From Terriglobia bacterium (lineage in GTDB: Bacteria; Acidobacteriota; Terriglobia; Terriglobales; Acidobacteriaceae), in NCBI GenBank assembly GCA_020073645.1, contig JAIQET010000019.1:1-61215 (forward strand): 61,215 bases of DNA. Direction: 5' to 3'. The notes under the pieces are model-generated. The model had not been told where the DNA came from, searched no databases, and saw only the letters and a program-made list of their open reading frames with translations. Positions 8,492 through 15,832 of the stretch are shown here, piece by piece. Each line of letters begins with the position of its first letter. The first letter of the stretch is position 1. The position numbers and the translations under genes are program-made.

Positions 8492-8892
8492 CTAACTTTT
8501 CTGCATTTCCTGTGCGTCCACTGTGGAAAGCCCGGCTCCGGAGTGTAGCAAATTTGCATTTCCATCTTGGACCATAGCGAGAACCTCCAATACTGACGGC
8601 ACAAACACCACTACCGCAACTCACTCCGTGGTGCAGACCAAATCGGGAAAATTCGCTCCTGTTTTTTCCATCACTGCACCAAACTTATGGAATTGACCGC
8701 GTCGCAGTTCGTGGGTAGATTCTCCTTCACCGTAACAAAAAAAAGCCGTCAGGCGAAGTCACGCAGGGAAAGAACGACCTCCGCCGCGACCCGCCTCGGC
8801 TGCAAGAAACTCGGCAATCGTAGATGCTCAGGTCCACGATCAAAAAATCAAACATGGCAAATACCTCCTTCCCCCAAGGGTGGATACGCACG

Positions 8893-9177
8893 ATGAAAGT
8901 CGCAGGTGATTGGCAGGTATATCGCACACGGTTCCTGATCCGGGCCAGACGACTAACCGAACCTCTGGTATTCGTCGACCCACTCGGGCGCGAACATTGT
9001 GGCCGCGCCGGAGACTACCTGGTGGAATCTTCCGACGGCACACGCCGCATCGCGCCGCGGGAGATTTTCGAAGATGTCTACGTTCCCATGGGGCCGGCGG
9101 ACGAGAACTGGCCCGCGTTGGCGCGACGCAAGGTGCCGTTCGACTCGCGTCGCGCTCCCTCATCTCCTCTTAACTGA
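8893..9177 (+). CDS. Conserved-looking hypothetical protein, PGDYLV-type
   Basis: This is a 94-residue protein from the ATG at 8893; an ATG at 8854 is also possible but has no clear ribosome site. The core VFVDPLGREHCGRAGDYLVE followed by SSDGTRRIAPREIFEDVYVPM has the pattern of a small domain found in Acidobacteriota and other soil bacteria, in which a GDYLV strand precedes an IF-x-x-x-Y motif. No catalytic residues are evident. Function unknown. It lies alone between two repeat-rich gaps. Confidence 0.5.
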   Translation: MKVAGDWQVYRTRFLIRARRLTEPLVFVDPLGREHCGRAGDYLVESSDGTRRIAPREIFEDVYVPMGPADENWPALARRKVPFDSRRAPSSPLN

Positions 9178-9587
9178 ACTGACAAGGAACGTCTTGTCTG
9201 TGGAAAACCGGTCACCCATCCGGGCATTCACGGAGTTAAGAGCTTGAGATACAATATGTAGTGGTATCCTCTTGACAGGCCCTATAAGCAGGCGTACTGT
9301 TGCGATCCCAGAGAGGTAAAACGCTCCTGGAAACAGGGGCGATGCAAGGCAAGGTAACGGGTAAGAAACAGGGGCGGACGCTGTGGTGAGGTGACCCTGC
9401 GCCGCCCCGCCAAAATGGGTCTCCCACCCGCCACGTGCGGGCGGGTTAGTGCGGTGGCCGCTCCCCGGATCCGGTTTCCGGACATCCCCCCGGGGGACGA
9501 CTTCAGTTGACAACACATTTGTGCAAAACGCCTCGCGAGGAGGGCACGCAGTCCTTTTCTTCGTTGGCGAAAAGCAGGAGCCCCCAA
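9178..9587. other. 410-base gap with a GNRA-type hairpin; no gene recognised
   Basis: The reading frames on the minus strand here look like shadows. A perfect 8-pair stem capped by a GAAA tetraloop occurs at 9323-9342 (CGCTCCTG, GAAA, CAGGGGCG, with one G-U pair). Further inverted repeats lie at about 9429-9449 and 9464-9490. The sequence could be a structured RNA or the leader of the gene at 9588. It does not show the conserved boxes of a cobalamin riboswitch, which might have been expected upstream of a B12-dependent enzyme. Confidence 0.35.
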
Positions 9588-10121
9588 ATGGAAGGTCTGG
9601 CACGTCTGGTTTCCGAATCCCTGGCCCGCCATGGTTTTGAGACCCCCCTGGACCACCGCCGCCTGCAATGGTCGAAGTGGTTCCGCTGCGAGTCCAGCTT
9701 CAGCCTGCTGCTGGTGCCCGGCCAGCCGGGGCTCTTCGCCCTGGGAGAAGAGGTAATCGCCCCCGGCGAACTGCCCTCCGCCGGTGGCAAGCGCATGCTG
9801 GCCCTGTTCCAGGTCGCCGAAGCTGACGATCTGGCCATGGCCTTGGGGCGTCTGTTCTTGCCCAGTCACCCGGAGCGTGAGCGCTTTGCCAGCGGGCGTT
9901 GCTTCGCCCGTTATGTAGTGGTCGAAGACGCCGTCCAGCGCAAGACGGCCCACAGCGCCTTCCAGCAATGGCTGGCCACGTCGTCGGAGGCGGCTTCCGG
10001 CATCCTCGGCACGCTGCAGTCGGTACCGTTCATGGGCGGCAGTTCGCAATCGGTTGAGATGGAAGGCGGTGAGCACCACGAAGAGGTCGAGCCTCCCACC
10101 CCGCTTCCATCGGGCTTTTAG
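9588..10121 (+). CDS. Hypothetical protein of unknown function upstream of nrdJ
   Basis: The start at 9588 (MEGLARLVSESLARHGFETP) has an AGGAG about 7 bases upstream. The frame is also open further up, but that part is rich in unrelated residues. The 177-residue product has no signal peptide or membrane span. I see alternating strands and helices (FRCESSFSLLLVPGQPGLFA, then KRMLALFQVAEADDLAMAL) but no motif I recognise. The C-terminus is acidic and proline-rich. A hairpin terminator (10161-10185) separates it from nrdJ, so the two are probably not one transcript. Confidence 0.6.
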   Translation: MEGLARLVSESLARHGFETPLDHRRLQWSKWFRCESSFSLLLVPGQPGLFALGEEVIAPGELPSAGGKRMLALFQVAEADDLAMALGRLFLPSHPERERFASGRCFARYVVVEDAVQRKTAHSAFQQWLATSSEAASGILGTLQSVPFMGGSSQSVEMEGGEHHEEVEPPTPLPSGF

Positions 10122-10131
10122 CCGCCAAGCC

Positions 10132-10185
10132 TGTGTGGGGACGGGCGACTCGCCCGTCCAGCCGAGCAAAGCTCGGCGGGTTTTT
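10132..10185 (+). terminator. Palindromic repeat pair acting as a rho-independent terminator
   Basis: Two adjacent palindromes lie just after the stop at 10121. The first is GACGGGCGACTCGCCCGTC at about 10140-10158. The second is GCCGAGC-AAA-GCTCGGC at 10161-10177, followed by GGG and a T5 run. The second has the form of an intrinsic terminator. The same pair of palindromes recurs at 14152-14201 and, in altered form, inside nrdJ at 11887-11931, so a mobile repeat appears to serve as the terminator here. Confidence 0.6.
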
Positions 10186-10255
10186 CTTTGAGTGTGACAC
10201 TCGTCATAGAAAGATCGACTTTCTCGGCCCAGAATCTAATTAACGGAGAGCACTA

Positions 10256-13200
10256 ATGTCGGAAGTGAGCGAAAAAACAACCAAGATGACTGAGGCCGCC
10301 GCTTCGACGACGACCCCCACCGCTGTGGAAACTAAGAAGAGAGCCCCCGGCCTCGCCTTCCGCCGCTTCTTCACCAAGCTTGGCGAGAACCCCTACGACC
10401 AGGTCGAATGGGAGCGCCGTCTGGCTCAGATCACTGACGCCCAGGGCAACCCGATCTTCGAGCAGAAAGACGTCGAAGTTCCCAAAGACTGGTCCATGAC
10501 CGCCACCAACATCGTGGCCAGCAAGTACCTGCACGGCACCCTCGGCACGCCCGAGCGCGAGACCGGAGTCCGCCAGCTCGTCACCCGCGTCGCCGAAACC
10601 ATCCGTGACTGGGGTCTGGCCCAGGGCTACTTCCGCACATCCGAGGACGGCGCCACCTTCCACGACGAACTGGTCCACATCCTCATCCGCCAGTACGCTG
10701 CCTTCAATTCGCCGGTCTGGTTCAATGTAGGCTGCGATCGCATTGAGCCCAACTCCGACGCCCAGAACTGGCACTGGAATCCCCAGACCCAGCGCGTCGA
10801 GTTCTCCGTCACCGGATACAGCACGCCGCAGTGCTCCGCCTGCTTCATCAACTCGGTGAAAGACTCGCTCGACTCCATCCTCACCCTCGCCAAGACTGAA
10901 GGCATGCTCTTCAAGTGGGGATCGGGCACCGGCACCAATCTTTCTCCCCTGCGCTCCTCGACCGAAGGCCTCTCCGGCGGCGGTACCGCTTCCGGCCCGC
11001 TCAGCTTCATGAAGGGTTTTGACGCCTTCGCCGGCGTCATCAAGTCCGGCGGCAAGACCCGCCGCGCCGCCAAGATGGTCATCCTCAACATCGACCATCC
11101 CGACATCGTGGACTTCATCGACTGCAAGGCCAAAGAAGAAGCCAAGGCCCACGCGCTGGTCGCCCAGGGCTATGACGGATCGCATCCCGACTCCGACGCC
11201 TACAGCTCCATCTTCTTCCAGAACGCCAACAACTCCGTCCGCGTCACCGACGACTTCATGTACGCCGTCGTCCGCGACACCGACTTCTCCACCAAAGCCA
11301 TCCGCGACGGCAGCGTGGTCCGAACCTACAAGGCCAAAGAGCTTCTGACCAAGATTTCCGAAGCCACCTGGCAGTGCGGCGATCCCGGCATGCAGTTCGA
11401 CACCACCGTCAACCGCTGGCACACCTCGAAGAACACCGCTCGCATCAACGCCAGTAACCCGTGCAGCGAGTACATGTTCCTCGACGACTCGGCCTGCAAC
11501 CTGGCCTCGCTCAACTTGCTGAAGTTCGCGCCCAACGGCACGTTCGACGTGGAAGCCTACCGCCACGCCGTGGACATCGTCATCACCGCCCAGGAAATCC
11601 TGGTGGACAACGCCGGCTACCCCACCGAGATGATCGCCAAGAACTCGCACGACTACCGTCCGCTGGGCTTGGGCTACGCCAATCTGGGCGCGCTCCTGAT
11701 GGCCTCCGGCCTGCCCTACGACTCCGACGCCGGACGCGACTACGCCGCCTGCGTAACCGCCATCATGTGTGGCCAGGCCTATCTTCAGTCCTCGCGCATC
11801 GCCGAACTCTGCGAGCCCCTCGTCCCAGCCACCGAGCCGACCAAGAAGAATCTCGCCGAGACCAACCTAGGCTCCGGCATTGGCCATGTGGGGACGGGCG
11901 CCTCGCCCGTCCAAGCCGAGCGAAGCGAGGCGACCATGCCCGGATCCGCCTGCCCCGGCTGGTACATCAACCGCGAACCCTTCCTTGACGTCATTCGCAT
12001 GCACCGCGCCAGCGTCAACAACATCAACAGGGCCAACGTCCCCGCCGCGGTCTACGAAGCCTCCAAGGCCTGCTGGGACGAAGCTCTCGCTCACGGCGAG
12101 CGCCACGGCTACCGCAATTCCCAGGTCACCGTGCTTGCTCCCACCGGCACCATCGGCTTCATGATGGACTGCGACACCACCGGCATCGAGCCCGACCTCG
12201 CTCTGGTCAAGTACAAGAAGCTGGTCGGCGGAGGCATGATCAAAATCGTCAACAACACCGTGCCCACCGCCCTGTTCAAGCTGGGCTACTCGCACGACGA
12301 AGCCGACAAGATCGTCAGCTACATTGACGCCACCGGCACCATCGAAGGCGCCCCGCACATCAAGGACGACCACCTCGCCGTCTTCGATTGCTCCTTCAAG
12401 CCCGCCAAAGGCACCCGCAGCATCCACTACATGGGACACCTCCGCATGATGGCCGCCACCCAGCCCTTCATCTCCGGAGCCATCTCCAAGACCGTCAACC
12501 TCCCCGAGAACGCCACGGTCGAAGACATCATGGAAGCCTACCTCCAGTCCTGGAAGCTCGGACTGAAGGCCGTAGCCATCTACCGTGACGGCTGCAAGAA
12601 GTCCCAGCCGTTAAGTGCCGCAGGCACGAAAACAGCCCAAAGTAGCGCCGGCGCCTCGCCGGCTGTCGGGCAGGCGTCCTCGCCTGCCCAGGAAGACGAC
12701 CTCAACGCCCCGCCCCGCGCCGTCCGCCACAAGCTGCCGCCCGAGCGCGCCTCCATCACTCACAAGTTCAACGTCGGAGGCCACGAAGGCTACATCACCG
12801 TCGGCCTCTATCCCAACGGCAAGGTCGGCGAAATCTTCATCACCATGGCCAAGGAAGGCTCGACCGTCAGCGGCCTCATGGACAGCTTCGCCTGCGCCGT
12901 CTCCATCGCCCTGCAACACGGCGTGACCCTCGACTTGCTCTGCGAAAAATTCGAGCACACCCGCTTCGAGCCCAGCGGCTGGACCAACCATCCCGACATC
13001 GGCTACGCCAAGTCGATCATGGATTACATCTTCCGCTGGCTGCACATGAGGTTTTTAAGCGGCCAGCAGCAGTTGCTGTTCGAGAACTTCAGACCGCGCA
13101 CCGCACCCGCCGGACCGCAGCCCGAAGGTGTAGGAGACCTGAACGGCTCGTCTGAATCCGGTTTAGCCGGTGGAGGCCGGGCGTCCTCGCCCGGCACTGG

Positions 13201-13342
13201 GAGCGTCCACCCTGCGAATGCTCTTTCCAGCATCGTGGACCTGGGCGACGCCCCCACCTGCAGCTTCTGCGGCAGCATCATGACCCGCAACGGAAGCTGC
13301 TACCGCTGCATGTCCTGCGGCAGCACCAGTGGGTGTTCGTAA
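10256..13342 (+). CDS. nrdJ: Adenosylcobalamin-dependent (class II) ribonucleotide reductase
   Basis: The 1028-residue enzyme reduces ribonucleotides to deoxyribonucleotides using coenzyme B12. Family motifs are in order: SPVWFNVGCD, TPQCSACFINSVKDSLDSI, SGTGTNLSPLRSS, NPCSEYMFLDDSACNLASL (the active-site N-x-C-x-E), APTGTIGFMMDCDTTGIEPD, and a C-terminal cysteine cluster (CSFCGSIM, then CYRCMSCG) for thiol re-reduction. The ATG at 10256 follows GGAGAG. Three segments do not belong to the family and coincide with palindromic DNA: residues about 544-559, 787-812 and 972-980. All three keep the frame and lie in a loop or linkers. No NrdR box or cobalamin riboswitch is visible upstream. Confidence 0.95.
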   Translation: MSEVSEKTTKMTEAAASTTTPTAVETKKRAPGLAFRRFFTKLGENPYDQVEWERRLAQITDAQGNPIFEQKDVEVPKDWSMTATNIVASKYLHGTLGTPERETGVRQLVTRVAETIRDWGLAQGYFRTSEDGATFHDELVHILIRQYAAFNSPVWFNVGCDRIEPNSDAQNWHWNPQTQRVEFSVTGYSTPQCSACFINSVKDSLDSILTLAKTEGMLFKWGSGTGTNLSPLRSSTEGLSGGGTASGPLSFMKGFDAFAGVIKSGGKTRRAAKMVILNIDHPDIVDFIDCKAKEEAKAHALVAQGYDGSHPDSDAYSSIFFQNANNSVRVTDDFMYAVVRDTDFSTKAIRDGSVVRTYKAKELLTKISEATWQCGDPGMQFDTTVNRWHTSKNTARINASNPCSEYMFLDDSACNLASLNLLKFAPNGTFDVEAYRHAVDIVITAQEILVDNAGYPTEMIAKNSHDYRPLGLGYANLGALLMASGLPYDSDAGRDYAACVTAIMCGQAYLQSSRIAELCEPLVPATEPTKKNLAETNLGSGIGHVGTGASPVQAERSEATMPGSACPGWYINREPFLDVIRMHRASVNNINRANVPAAVYEASKACWDEALAHGERHGYRNSQVTVLAPTGTIGFMMDCDTTGIEPDLALVKYKKLVGGGMIKIVNNTVPTALFKLGYSHDEADKIVSYIDATGTIEGAPHIKDDHLAVFDCSFKPAKGTRSIHYMGHLRMMAATQPFISGAISKTVNLPENATVEDIMEAYLQSWKLGLKAVAIYRDGCKKSQPLSAAGTKTAQSSAGASPAVGQASSPAQEDDLNAPPRAVRHKLPPERASITHKFNVGGHEGYITVGLYPNGKVGEIFITMAKEGSTVSGLMDSFACAVSIALQHGVTLDLLCEKFEHTRFEPSGWTNHPDIGYAKSIMDYIFRWLHMRFLSGQQQLLFENFRPRTAPAGPQPEGVGDLNGSSESGLAGGGRASSPGTGSVHPANALSSIVDLGDAPTCSFCGSIMTRNGSCYRCMSCGSTSGCS
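11887..11931 (+). repeat. Palindromic element inside nrdJ, copy 1
   Basis: The 45 bases match the intergenic element at 10132-10177 closely, including the GACGGGCG/CGCCCGTC palindrome and the following GAGC-AAGC hairpin with a few changes. Translated in the nrdJ frame it gives VGTGASPVQAERSEA, which interrupts the conserved sequence between NLGSGIG and PGWYINREPF. Confidence 0.8.
12614..12689 (+). repeat. Three adjacent palindromes inside nrdJ, copy 2
   Basis: The stretch holds three perfect or near-perfect palindromes in a row: AGTGCCGCAGGCAC (12614-12627), one around GCCGGCGCCTCGCCGGC (12647-12663) and one of 22 bases at 12668-12689 (arms GGGCAGGCG and CGCCTGCCC). In the nrdJ frame they encode a Ala/Ser/Gly-rich linker (SSAGASPAVGQASSPAQ) between the catalytic barrel and the C-terminal module. 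Confidence 0.75.
13170..13195 (+). repeat. Palindromic element inside nrdJ, copy 3
   Basis: This 26-base unit contains GCCGGGCG and CGCCCGGC arms around a 4-base centre. Its reverse complement is identical, 26 of 26 bases, to positions 46011-46036 inside the homoserine dehydrogenase gene. In nrdJ it encodes GGGRASSPG in a linker before the C-terminal cysteine cluster. Confidence 0.8.
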
Positions 13343-13600
13343 GTAGCGCCGGCGTCCCGCCGGCCACGATGCTGTGTGGCGCAGACACTCCTGTCCGCAC
13401 AGCATCGGTCAGCCCCGGAGGGGCGTCGCGATAGTAGCCCAGCGCTTCAGCGCTGGGTAGCGGACCAGGTCCCATAGGGCCGCCAGACTGATTTGAAAGG
13501 GCATCGCTTCAGCGATGCCGAAACCAGAGATTTTGGGTGGCGCAGCGCTTTAGCGCTGCGGAAACAGGAACCCAATCTCGACGGCTTTTAGCCGCTGAGG
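13343..13600. repeat. Composite palindromic repeat cassette, copy 1
   Basis: The block starts one base after the nrdJ stop codon with GTAGCGCCGGCGTCCCGCCG. It then contains a segment with paired GCGCAGACA/CTCCTGTCCGC words, and from 13434 a run of nested palindromes (CAGCGCTTCAGCGCTG, GGCATCGCTTCAGCGATGCC, CAGCGCTTTAGCGCTG, CGGCTTTTAGCCG). The 13434-13600 part is repeated almost base for base at 14262-14426 and in a diverged form at 15552-15704. The first 90 bases recur at 15459-15557. Confidence 0.85.
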
Positions 13601-13657
13601 GACTGTGCAGGGCGGACACTCCTGTCCGCCTGGTTGGGGCAGTTGGGATGTTGCTAG

Positions 13658-13892
13658 ATGCACTTCAAGATTCTCGGCCGGATCAAGGACGTCGAGGTCA
13701 TCGCCTCCGGCACCGCGATCCGCGAACGCAAGCGACTCTGGAAGCTCTACGGCAAAGCCCGCTGGAGGAAGCTGAAAGGCATCAGTACCGTCGAATTGTC
13801 GGATGGTACGATGTGCCGAGCGGAGATCCACTGGTACCAGGCTCATGGACTGGGGGCTAAGGGAATACAAGATCAAGCGCATTCTCGAGTGA
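13658..13892 (+). CDS. Small conserved protein with an apparent one-base frameshift near its 3' end
   Basis: The product begins MHFKILGRIKDVEVIASGTA and belongs to a small basic family I recall from cyanobacteria and Acidobacteriota that is usually followed by a gene like the one at 13894. As written, the frame drifts after HGLGAK and stops at 13897. If one G of the run GGGGG at 13852-13856 is removed, the end becomes HGLGLREYKIKRILE and stops at 13892, which looks like the family C-terminus and restores the gap before the next ATG. Either a real frameshift mutation or a homopolymer sequencing error is possible. A toxin-antitoxin-like role has been my guess only; nothing in the sequence proves it. 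Confidence 0.6.
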
Positions 13893-13893
13893 A

Positions 13894-14124
13894 ATGAAGC
13901 GAAGCGAACCACAATTCGTGATCTGTGTGCGAAACAAAGAGTATGGCGCGTCGCTGGAGCTGCGAAAGCTGTATCAGCTGATCCCGGACACCCAAGCTGC
14001 GAAACATCATCAGATGCGCGTGATTGACGAGTCGGGCGAAGACTATCTGTATCCGGAGGACTATTTCGTACCGGTGCGCCTGCCCCAGTCTGCGGGCAAG
14101 GCGGTGTTAAGAGCAGCGCGGTAG
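13894..14124 (+). CDS. Small conserved protein, partner of the preceding gene
   Basis: The 76-residue product contains FVICVRNKEYGASLELRKLY and MRVIDESGEDYLYPEDYFVP, a compact domain I recall next to genes like 13658. The ATG lies one base beyond the (corrected) stop of that gene, so the pair is co-translated. The TAG stop at 14122-14124 is part of a GTAGCCCAG word, the same word that opens the repeat cassette. No catalytic residues are apparent. Confidence 0.65.
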   Translation: MKRSEPQFVICVRNKEYGASLELRKLYQLIPDTQAAKHHQMRVIDESGEDYLYPEDYFVPVRLPQSAGKAVLRAAR

Positions 14125-14430
14125 CCCAGGCTCGTGTGGGGACGACTCGTGTGGGGACGACTCGTGTGGGGACGGGCGACTCGCCCGTCCAGCGGAGCAA
14201 AGCTCGGCAAGGATTTGTATCAGGGCATCCCTTCAGCGATGCCGAAACCAGAGATTTTGGGTAGCCCAGCGCTTCAGCGCTGGGTAGCGGACCAGGTCCC
14301 ATAGGGCCGCCAGACTGATTTGAAAGGGCATCGCTTCAGCGATGCCGAAACCAGAGATTTTGGGTGGCGCAGCGCTTTAGCGCTGCGGAAACAGGAACCC
14401 AACCTCGACGGCTTTAGCCGCTGAGGTCTA
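14125..14430. repeat. Composite palindromic repeat cassette, copy 2
   Basis: Immediately after the stop there is a threefold 16-base direct repeat (GTGTGGGGACGACTC, at about 14134-14165) leading into the GACGGGCG palindrome also seen at 10140. A partial unit follows at 14222-14260, and then the 165-base unit 14262-14426, which differs from copy 1 at only a few bases. Confidence 0.85.
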
Positions 14431-14530
14431 GGTAGCACGAAAGTGGACTAGCAAGAACCACTTCCGACGAGTACAACTTGTGCTGACTGTGAGGGGGTCA
14501 CGGCCACGCCGTGGCCTCTTTTTGTTTCCG
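14431..14530 (+). promoter_or_regulatory. Shared leader copy A: hairpin plus terminator-like hairpin before the PEGA gene
   Basis: About 90 bases here match 15716-15812 at roughly 85%. Hairpin 1 has arms AAGTGG and CCACTT separated by 11 bases. Hairpin 2 (14502-14516) is GGCCAC-GCC-GTGGCC followed by TCTTTTTG, an intrinsic-terminator shape, only 20 bases before the Shine-Dalgarno of the gene at 14546. In the other copy both hairpins carry a single C-to-T change that leaves a G-U pair, so the structures are preserved. This could be an attenuator or the end of the upstream repeat transcript. Confidence 0.55.
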
Positions 14531-14545
14531 GGCGTAGAAGGAGAA

Positions 14546-15274
14546 ATGATGCGATCTAAGTTGTGCGTCCTCATCTTGTCCTTGGGTATTGTTCTTCCCG
14601 TCATAGCCCAGGAAAAACCAGCAACGAACCCCGCAGACGAAAAACCGCGCGTCTTTATTACGGACAGCCAGTCCTGGGAGATAGCCGGAGGCGGCGGCGG
14701 ATCGAGCGCGGGATTCGGAGGAGCCACCACTGGCGGAGCCCGTCCCCAGACGGCGGAGATCATGAAAACCTTCGGCGAGCGCTGCCCTCAGGTCATCGTC
14801 AACAACAAGCAGGACAGAGCGGACTACATTGTCCTTCTCGACCATGAGGGCGGGAAGGGTTTCGCGCGGCACGACAACAAGGTAGCCGTATTCAAAAAAG
14901 ATGGTGATTCCATCCTCAGCCATTCGACCGTGTCTCTGGGCAACGCCGTCAAGGATGCATGCCAGGCCATCGTGAAGGACTGGCCCGTCAGCGCTGCCAA
15001 GCTGCGCGCTCCCGCTCCAACTCCGACTCCAGCCGCCGCCACCCAAACAGCAGCACCCGCTGCGATGGGCAAAATATCGGTCTCTTCCAATCCGCCCAAC
15101 GCGGATATCGAAATTGACGGAAGTTTCGTCGGGAACACGCCGTCCATGATCGAGGTAACTCCCGGCGAGCACGACATTGCCATCAAGAAATCCGGCTACC
15201 AGACCTGGCAACGCAAGATGAAGATCATGAGCGGCGCCATCAACGTGTCGGCCGAACTGGAGAAGACACAGTAA
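14546..15274 (+). CDS. Exported PEGA-domain protein
   Basis: The start is MMRSKLCVLILSLGIVLPVI after AAGGAG (14538-14543). The second ATG (14549) has the better spacing and may be used instead. The earlier in-frame ATG at 14480 lies inside the repeated leader and is not a credible start. The protein has a signal peptide (to about residue 21), a Gly-rich stretch (about 51-70), a middle domain (ADYIVLLDHEGGKGFARHDN), a Pro/Ala linker and a C-terminal PEGA domain (SVSSNPPNADIEIDGSFVGN, then YQTWQRKM). PEGA domains are extracytoplasmic beta modules of surface proteins. A second exported PEGA protein lies at 19261. Confidence 0.8.
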   Translation: MMRSKLCVLILSLGIVLPVIAQEKPATNPADEKPRVFITDSQSWEIAGGGGGSSAGFGGATTGGARPQTAEIMKTFGERCPQVIVNNKQDRADYIVLLDHEGGKGFARHDNKVAVFKKDGDSILSHSTVSLGNAVKDACQAIVKDWPVSAAKLRAPAPTPTPAAATQTAAPAAMGKISVSSNPPNADIEIDGSFVGNTPSMIEVTPGEHDIAIKKSGYQTWQRKMKIMSGAINVSAELEKTQ

Positions 15275-15710
15275 CCACGGAGGGGAACCGGGAAGAGCAC
15301 GGTTTCAGCCGTGTCGCAAGCAAGAACGCAGCGCAAACGTGGAAGAGCACGGCTTTAGCAGTGCTGGTCCCGTAGGGACCGGCGAAGGTAACCCAGCGCT
15401 TCAGCGCTGGGTAAGCAGGAAGAGGGATCAAGGGCCCCGCAGGGTTCGCCCTGAGCGCAGTAGCGCCGGCGTCCCGCCGGCCACGACGCTGTGTGGCACA
15501 GACACTCCTGTCCGCGCAGCATCGCTCAGCCCCGGAGGGGCGTCGCGATAATAGCCCAGCGCTTTAGCGCTGGGTAGGCGAGGAACGGCAGAAAGCTTTG
15601 CAAGGGCATCGCTTCGGCGCTGCCGAAACCAGAGATTTTGGGTGGCGCAGCGCTTCAGCGCTGCGGAAACAGGAACCCAACCTCGACGGCTTTAGCCGCT
15701 GAGGTCCTCT
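15275..15710. repeat. Composite palindromic repeat cassette, copy 3
   Basis: The 436-base gap is made almost wholly of repeats: two AGAGCACGG-TTCAGCCGTG-like units (15295-15360), CAGCGCTTCAGCGCTG (15393-15408), the GTAGCGCCGGC unit (from 15460), and the diverged nested-palindrome block 15552-15704. No coding sequence is supported. Confidence 0.8.
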
Positions 15711-15830
15711 GCCAGGGCATGGCACGAAAGTGGACTAGCAAGAGCTACTTCTGAGGAGTACAAATTGTGACGACTGTGAGGGGGTCACGGCTACGCCGTG
15801 GCCCTTTTGTCGTTTCGAGTCTGGAGTCCT
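15711..15830 (+). promoter_or_regulatory. Shared leader copy B before the kinase gene
   Basis: This is the second copy of the leader described at 14431. Hairpin 1 has arms AAGTGG and CTACTT (one G-U pair). Hairpin 2 is GGCTAC-GCC-GTGGCC (one G-U pair) followed by CTTTTG. It ends a few bases before the GGAG of the kinase start at 15833. Two unrelated genes therefore carry the same upstream element. Confidence 0.55.
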
Positions 15831-15832
15831 TG

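Noticed and set aside
9178..9587. Cobalamin riboswitch upstream of nrdJ
   Set aside because: Searched by eye for the conserved GCCACTG box and the GTCAGGAGACCTGCC-like end on both strands; neither is present, and a terminator separates this region from nrdJ.
10253..11650. 465-codon minus-strand frame opposite nrdJ
   Set aside because: A shadow frame of the highly biased nrdJ codon use; the translation is a low-complexity Gly/Val/Asp-rich sequence.
13434..15704. Possible CRISPR array
   Set aside because: The repeats are palindromic blocks of unequal length with no regular 25-40 base spacers and no cas genes in the window.
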